Assembly: GCA_036169595.1 (NCBI GenBank)
Contig: CM069765.1
Location: 3,434,501-3,498,500 of the forward strand
Reading direction: 5' to 3'
From: Dictyostelium firmibasis
Lineage: Eukaryota > Evosea > Eumycetozoa > Dictyosteliales > Dictyosteliaceae
Length of the DNA: 64,000 bases
Shown here piece by piece: positions 58,698-64,000 of the stretch; the stretch's first letter is position 1; every line of letters starts with the position of its first letter. Below the pieces are notes generated by a model. That model had not been told where the DNA came from, did no database searches, and saw nothing but the letters and a program-made list of their open reading frames with translations. The position numbers were made by a program, and so were the translations under genes.

Positions 58698-59238
58698 ATG
58701 AAAATTATTTCCTTTATTTGTATTTTCTTGCTTGCTATTGCATTAGTTGATGCTAATCATTATGGTTGTGGAGTTGCTCCATGTGGTTTCGGTAGAATCT
58801 GTCATACTTTAAGAGGTTTCTGTAGTTGTGTTGAAATAGTTCATTGCTTAGATGTCAATTTAAGAAGTAATCAAATGGCTCAATGGAGAGATAACAGTGG
58901 TGTATTATTCACTCAATATGATATTACAATTACAAATTATCTCGATGTTGATATCACTCAAATTTTCATTGGTACTGATTGTACTCTTGAATTAAGAGAT
59001 TATCAATCATTATGGAATGTTGTTAGATTACCAAATGGAGAACTCACTCTTCCATCATATCAACCATCAATTAATAAGAATGCGTATGTACTAAAATTAT
59101 TAAATTCTTTTTTTTTTATATTCTTTTAACCAACACTTTAAAAAAAAAAATTTTTTTAAATATAGATCATACACATTCGGTTTCATTGTAAGAGGAGATA
59201 GATTACCAAACATGGCTATCTTAGCTGTAACATATTAA
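58698..59238 (+). CDS. Secreted CBM49 protein, copy 4 (chimeric)
   Basis: Exons 58698-59083 and 59166-59238, 152 aa. The signal peptide (KIISFICIFLLAIALVDA) is of the copy 5 type, while the rest, from about residue 33 (CHTLRGFCSCVEIVHC onward), is identical to copies 2 and 3. Its upstream element also belongs to the copy 5 type. This is the pattern expected from gene conversion of the gene body by a copy 2/3-type donor. Cys-rich and CBM49 regions are complete. Confidence 0.88.
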
Positions 59239-59675
59239 ATTGTTTGCTCTATATCTTGTAAATAGTTGTTTTTATAATCTGTTTTCATTTTGATTAAAAT
59301 AATAAAATAAAATTTGTTTTGATTTTTATTTCAATAATAATAGAAAGTTTTTGAGGATTTTATTTTAAATCAACTTAATATATTTTATTGAATTTAAAAT
59401 TTTTATGGGCATGTAATTTTTCATTTGTTGAAATAAAATATTGTTTTTTTTAAATCAAATATGTAACAACCTAATTTATGAGTTTATCTCACCCCAAAAA
59501 CATATTAAACCTTTTTTTTTATTTTTTCATCTACCTAAACAATACTGATTTTTGCTTGTAAATTGATAAATACTGTTTAAATTTATTTTGTATGTAAATT
59601 ATGAAAACACATAGCGTTTTTTAATTTTTATTTTTTATTTTTATTTTTATTTTTATTTTTCACCACCATTTAGAG

Positions 59676-59703
59676 ATCTAGATTTTGAAGTACAAGTAAA
59701 AGT
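59676..59703 (+). promoter_or_regulatory. Shared 28-bp upstream element, copy 5
   Basis: Exact copy of 58392-58419, here preceded by CACCACCATTTAG, a C-rich patch also present (CACCACCATG) upstream of copy 1 at 54290. Confidence 0.5.
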
Positions 59704-59848
59704 GGTGTTTCGAAATTTGCTATATAGTGGTATTTAATCCCATTTTTTCATGTTTTGTAGAAATTACCAATTTGAACTGTTTGAATATATAAACACATTA
59801 ACAAACTATAATATAGCTATATCTCTAATATATCTAAATTAAATTTTA

Positions 59849-59894
<46 letters not shown>

Positions 59895-59902
59895 TATAAA
59901 TA
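59895..59902 (+). promoter_or_regulatory. TATA box of CBM49 copy 5
   Basis: TATAAATA 99 bp before the ATG, directly after a roughly 35-base dT run. Confidence 0.65.
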
Positions 59903-59993
59903 GACCAATAAAAAAAATTGTAAATCAATAAAAATATAAACTATATAAATTATTTTTTTATTTGCAAATTTCTTTATAATAAAAACAAATAAA

Positions 59994-60400
59994 ATGAAAA
60001 TTAATTCATTAATATGTATTTTCTTGCTTGCAATTGCATTGGTTGATGCTAACCATTATAGTTGTGGTGTTATTCCATGTGGTGTGGGAAGAATATGTCT
60101 TACTTTAAGAGGATTCTGTAGTTGTGTTGAAATTCCTCACTGTTTAGATGTTGTATTAACTAGTAGAGTTATGGCACAATGGAATGATAATAGTGGAAGA
60201 CGTTTTACACAATATGATGTATCCATTACAAATTATCTTGATGTTGATATCACTCAAATTTTCATTGGTACTGATTGTACTCTTCAATTGAGAGATTATG
60301 ATTCATTATGGAATGTCTTAAGATTACCCAATGGAGAACTAACTCTTCCATCATATCAACGTTCAATTAACAAGAATGCGTATGTACTAAACCATTTTTT

Positions 60401-60433
<33 letters not shown>

Positions 60434-60554
60434 TATTTTTATTCCCATAATAAATTAATATAATATTTCCAATATTTATAGGTCTTACACATTTGGTTTC
60501 ATTGTTGTTGGTGATAGATTACCAAATATGGCAATCTTAGCTGTAACTTATTAA
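59994..60554 (+). CDS. Secreted CBM49 protein, copy 5 (divergent)
   Basis: Exons 59994-60379 and 60482-60554 (GC/G split Ala codon), 152 aa. The signal peptide is KINSLICIFLLAIALVDA. Eight cysteines and the CBM49 core are kept, but it differs from copies 1-4 in the middle (VVLTSRVMAQWNDNSGRRFT, YDVSITN) and in the last exon (IVVGDRLPN). The intron contains a long dA run. It is probably the oldest of the copy 1-5 subgroup. Confidence 0.88.
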
Positions 60555-61168
60555 AATTAATTTTTTTTATTATTATTATTATTTTATACTTTTAATACTA
60601 GTATTTTTAAAAAAAAAAAAAAAAAAAAAGTTTTGGTGAATTTTTATTAAAAAAGGTTTTGTAAATAAAAAAAATAAAAAAAAAATATAAAAAAAATTAT
60701 ATAATGTTTTTTAAAAAAAAAAAAATTTATGAAATGACATATGTATATATAAATTGCTTCATTTAAATCAATAAAAATTTTTATAAATTATTACCACATT
60801 TTTTAATATTTTTTTTTTTTATTAATTCTTTTTTTTTTTTTTTAATTTTTATATTTAATTTTTTTTTTCTTTTTTTTAATTCATCAATTGTAAACCCATC
60901 TTATAAAAAAAAAAAAGATTTTACAAAGTTATATAAAAAAAAAAAAAAAATGATCTCCTACTTTTTTCAAACATTTTTTGTAATAAATTATATGTAAATA
61001 GTAATTAAAAAAAAAAAAAAAAAAATTATAAAAAAAAATAATAATAATCAAAAAAAAAAAGTATAAATAGAAAGATTTAAAAAAATATAATTCATTAAAA
61101 CAAAAACATTAATTATTTAATAAATTAAAAAAAAAAATAATAATAATTTTTATTCAAAACTATTAAAA
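60555..61168. other. Spacer between CBM49 copies 5 and 6
   Basis: Homopolymer-rich DNA. The last 100 bp contain the copy 6 TATA region, which is similar to the sequence before copy 7. No gene was recognised. Confidence 0.55.
61062..61069 (+). promoter_or_regulatory. TATA box of CBM49 copy 6
   Basis: TATAAATA in AAAAGTATAAATAGAAAGAT, 107 bp before the ATG; the identical context lies upstream of copy 7. Confidence 0.65.
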
Positions 61169-61715
61169 ATGAAATTCTTAGCAGTCTTATGTATTATTTT
61201 CTTCACAATTGCTTTCGCTCATGCTAATCATTATGGATGTTATAATAACAGTCCATGTGGTGCTGGAAGAATTTGTCATACTTCAAAAGGTTCATGTAAC
61301 TGCATTGAAATTTCCCGTTGTTTTGATGTAACATTAGACAGTAGTAAAAAATCTGATTGGGACTTTAATGGAACTCATTATGCTCAATATGATGTAACAA
61401 TTAAAAACAATAATCTCATAACTGATATCTCTAATCTTTTCATTGGTGTTAATTCTAACATTGCTGCCAAAGATTACCATCAAATGTGGAATATCAGAAG
61501 ATTGGAAACTGGTGAACTCACCCTCCCATACTACCAACCAGCAATTGAAAGAAACACGTAAGTTTATAATTTTCAAAATAATAATTCTTATATAAAAAAT
61601 TAAAAATATATATTAACTTTAATTAATTTATTTTTAAAATAGAACTTTCAATTTTGGTTTCATTTTAACTGGTAATAATGAACCAAACTTAGCCATCTAT
61701 GCTGTTACTTATTAA
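61169..61715 (+). CDS. Secreted CBM49 protein, copy 6 (second subfamily)
   Basis: Exons 61169-61557 and 61643-61715 (AC/A split Thr codon; donor GTAAGT), 153 aa. The signal peptide is KFLAVLCIIFFTIAFAHA. The Cys-rich region reads YGCYNNSPCGAGRICHTSKG then CNCIEISRC. The CBM49 part is diverged (YDVTIKNNNLITDISNLFIG, MWNIRRLETGELTLPYY, FNFGFILTGNN) but keeps the Trp and the LTLP motif. Together with copy 7 it forms a separate subfamily. Confidence 0.87.
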
Positions 61716-61735
61716 AAAAAGTAAAAATACTTAAA

Positions 61736-61773
<38 letters not shown>

Positions 61774-62240
61774 AAATCAATTTAATTTAAAAATAAATAA
61801 AATTTTATTATGTTCCACCAATTATTTTTGTTTCTTCACAAATCTAGTTTTTTTATATAAATATATTACCCAATAAAAATTAAAAAAAAGAAAATTTAAT
61901 TTAACTTTTCTTATTTTTTATTATTTTTTTTTTTTTCATCCAACTGCAAAAAATATCAGAACAAAAAAAACTTAAAAAATTTAAAAAAAATTGTTTTTTG
62001 TTGGAAATCTTTACCAGTGTTTCGAAAAAAAAAAATTCCTTCCCACTTCCGTTTTAAAAAAATCGAGCAATGAAAAAAACCTTAGGTTACCATATGTTTT
62101 TTTAGCAGTTATCTACAAGTTTTTAATTTTTTTTTATTTTTTTGTATTTTTTTTTATATTTTTTTTTTTTTTTTTTTTGTTTTAGCATATTTTTATTTAA
62201 TCTTGTTAGTCTTATTATATTATTGTGAATATTTAATTTA
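61716..62240. other. Intergenic region upstream of the lysozyme-like gene
   Basis: A roughly 40-base dA run follows the copy 6 stop, then mixed A/T DNA. A less biased patch at about 61995-62095 (TTACCAGTGTTTCG, AACCTTAGGTTACC) precedes the gene. No ORF of note. Confidence 0.5.
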
Positions 62241-62667
62241 ATGAAAATGTTTGGAAAATCTGTTATTCTTTCTTTAGTTGCTGCCTATTTGGCTTTTTTT
62301 GGAAGTACTGAGGCTACAAACTTAAATTGTGCACAAATGCAAGCTTTATCTGCTCAGTATTTCCCAGCTGAATACCAAACTGATATGATTTGTATTGCTC
62401 AAAAAGAATCATCGTAAGATTATTTTACTTTTTTTCGAATAAATAATTTTTCCTGAAAAAATTCTAACCAATAATTCTTAAAAAAAAAAAAAAAAGATGG
62501 AACCCAACAGCAACAAATCCAAGCAGTTCAGCAACTGGTTTATGGCAAGATCTTGCATCACATTGTGGTGAATTATGTAAATGTACTGGTAAAACTGATC
62601 TTATGAATCCTGATGTTAATGCAGCATGTGCTGCCGCAATTTTAAAGGCTCAAGGTGTAAGTTTTAA

Positions 62668-62702
<35 letters not shown>

Positions 62703-62990
62703 TAATAATTCAATATCATTTGAAAATAATAGCTCAATGCTTGGACTACATGGTCAAGTGGTTTATGTAAAGGATGGAATACTTGTATGGCCCCATCTTC
62801 TTCAACTACATCAACTCCATCACCTTCCGCTTCAGGTTCAAGCTTATCAGGTTCAGGTTCAGGAAGTGTATCGGATTCAGGTTCAGGAATTGTGTCAGGT
62901 ACAGGTACATCAGGAACATCAGGTTCAGCCTCAGGTAGTGGTTCAGCCTCAGGCTCAGTTACTGAATTTGAGTTTATTTCTAAACAATAA
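62241..62990 (+). CDS. Secreted lysozyme-like protein with Ser/Gly-rich tail
   Basis: Three exons, 62241-62413, 62497-62656 and 62733-62990 (TC/A split Ser codon, then phase 0), giving 196 aa. A signal peptide covers residues 1-25. The domain resembles lysozyme/lytic transglycosylase folds: CIAQKESSWNPTATNPSSSA with Glu56 at the catalytic position, GLWQ, several cysteines, and LNAWTTWSSGLCKGW matching the C-type lysozyme end. The second acid (Asp52 of hen lysozyme) is not evident, as in single-Glu transglycosylases. The C-terminal 60 residues are Ser/Gly/Thr-rich (SGSGSGSVSDSGSG), as in secreted lysozyme-like counting factor proteins of this amoeba. It probably digests bacterial peptidoglycan in phagosomes or outside the cell. 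Confidence 0.78.
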
Positions 62991-63703
62991 AAAAAAAAAA
63001 AAATGTAAATAAAAAAAATTAAAAAAATAATCTTTTAAATTTTAGTATTTTATTTTTCCAAAATAGTACAGAAATCCATAAGATATTACCAATTAGAATA
63101 TATAAAATCTTTTTTTTATTATTTTTTTTTTTTACAAAGAAATTTTATTTTGTTTTTTTTATAATTAATTCTAACACCATAATAAATTTTTCATTTTTTT
63201 TTTTTTTATATCTTTAAAAAAAAAAATGTGGTGAGTAGAATATCTTTTTATTTTTAACCACTCATAATTGAAATAAAATAAAATCTTAATGAGAGTGATA
63301 TATGTATTTCATCATTATAATTTTTAAAGAGAATCTCCAGTTATAATATCATCTTTTTCTTTTTTTTTTTTTTTTTTGTTACTCAAAATATTGATGGGAC
63401 TAATAATTAAATAAATGGGGTAATAAAAAAATAATAATTTGATATAACCAATATATTTCTTAAAAGTTTAATTGTAGTTTCTATATTTTGTAATTTAGTT
63501 TAATGTTAATATTATTTTTTTTATTAATAATTTAAAAAAAAAAAAATTGTATTTACATTTTTATAAAATAATTTGAGAAGAAAAAAAAAAAGTATAAATA
63601 GAAAGATTTTTTTTTTTATTATAAATCAGAATTAATATTCAAATATTTAAATTAAAATCTTTTTTTTTTTAATAAAAACTTTTATTATTCAAAACTATTA
63701 AAA
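62991..63703. other. Spacer before CBM49 copy 7
   Basis: A/T-rich. The final 115 bp (TATA context and AAAACTATTAAAA before the ATG) closely match the region before copy 6. No separate gene was recognised. Confidence 0.6.
63593..63600 (+). promoter_or_regulatory. TATA box of CBM49 copy 7
   Basis: TATAAATA 111 bp before the ATG in the same GTATAAATAGAAAGAT context as copy 6. Confidence 0.65.
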
Positions 63704-64000
63704 ATGAAATTCTTAGCAGTCTTATGTATTATTTTCTTCACAATTGCTTTCGCTCATGCTAATCATTATGGATGTTATAATAACAGTCCATGTGGTGCTG
63801 GAAGAATTTGTCATACTTCAAAAGGTTCATGTAACTGTATTGAAATTTCTCATTGTTTTGATGTAACTTTGGATAGCAGTAAAAAATCTGATTGGGACTT
63901 TAATGGAACTCATTATGCTCAATATGATGTAACAATTAAAAACAATAATCTCATGACTGATATCTCTGATATCTTTGTTGGTGTTAATTCAAACATTGCT
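63704..64000 (+). CDS. Secreted CBM49 protein, copy 7 (partial at window end)
   Basis: The first 99 codons are present and run off the window. It is nearly identical to copy 6, with His for Arg in EISHC, Met for Ile in NNNLMTD, and Asp, Ile and Val changes in SDIFVG. Signal peptide and all eight N-terminal cysteines are present. The array therefore continues to the right. Confidence 0.88.
   Translation, partial: MKFLAVLCIIFFTIAFAHANHYGCYNNSPCGAGRICHTSKGSCNCIEISHCFDVTLDSSKKSDWDFNGTHYAQYDVTIKNNNLMTDISDIFVGVNSNIA

Larger units (their letters stand above)
59239..59993. other. Spacer between CBM49 copies 4 and 5
   Basis: A/T-rich with a long dT run just before the copy 5 TATA box and the shared 28-bp element at 59676-59703. 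No gene was recognised. Confidence 0.6.

Overview
The window looks like nuclear DNA of a dictyostelid amoeba, almost certainly Dictyostelium discoideum or a very close relative. The signs are A/T-saturated intergenic DNA with long dA and dT runs, compact genes with short A/T-rich GT-AG introns, strong preference for A/T-ending codons, very long AAT (Asn) and CAA (Gln) codon runs, and dictyostelid protein types (CBM49 secreted proteins, a mitochondrial dynamin B, a cellular-slime-mould style NEDD8). No bacterial operons, CRISPR arrays or intact transposons were seen.

Left third (1-23.3 kb): the 3' end of a low-complexity gene; a CstF-50 (cstf1) WD40 protein; two tandem membrane RING-H2 proteins; a SAM-domain plus ZNFX1-type helicase/zinc-finger protein; an ankyrin protein; a DIS3L2-type 3'-5' exoribonuclease; a BAR-RhoGAP protein; a small cytochrome b5; and RRP36. 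RNA processing and decay is a recurring theme (CstF, ZNFX1-like, DIS3L2-like, RRP36), but these genes have separate promoters and are not an operon.

Middle (24-42 kb): an RD/Q/N-rich protein; a MidA/NDUFAF7-type methyltransferase; a tRNA-Lys(UUU) gene followed by an unusual G+C-rich, T4-free stretch with three extra box B sequences and two tandem tRNA-like units; a TMEM53-like hydrolase; a PHD-TFIIS-SPOC transcription/chromatin protein; dynactin subunit 5; a small secreted or GPI-anchored protein; an MFS transporter; a class I glutamine amidotransferase; and a HIG1 protein.

Right third (42-64 kb): a puzzling region with inverted repeats and broken-looking coding sequence; a membrane protein whose exons were pieced together here; a cytochrome b5/b5-reductase fusion; a YggS/PLPBP protein; NEDD8; YIF1; mitochondrial dynamin B; then a 9.3-kb tandem array of at least seven secreted CBM49 proteins on the + strand, with a secreted lysozyme-like gene between copies six and seven. 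The array shows strong homogenisation, conserved TATA boxes about 90-115 bp upstream of each start, and one copy that looks like a gene-conversion chimera.

Exon boundaries were assigned by eye from GT-AG signals, reading frame and family conservation. No searches were run.
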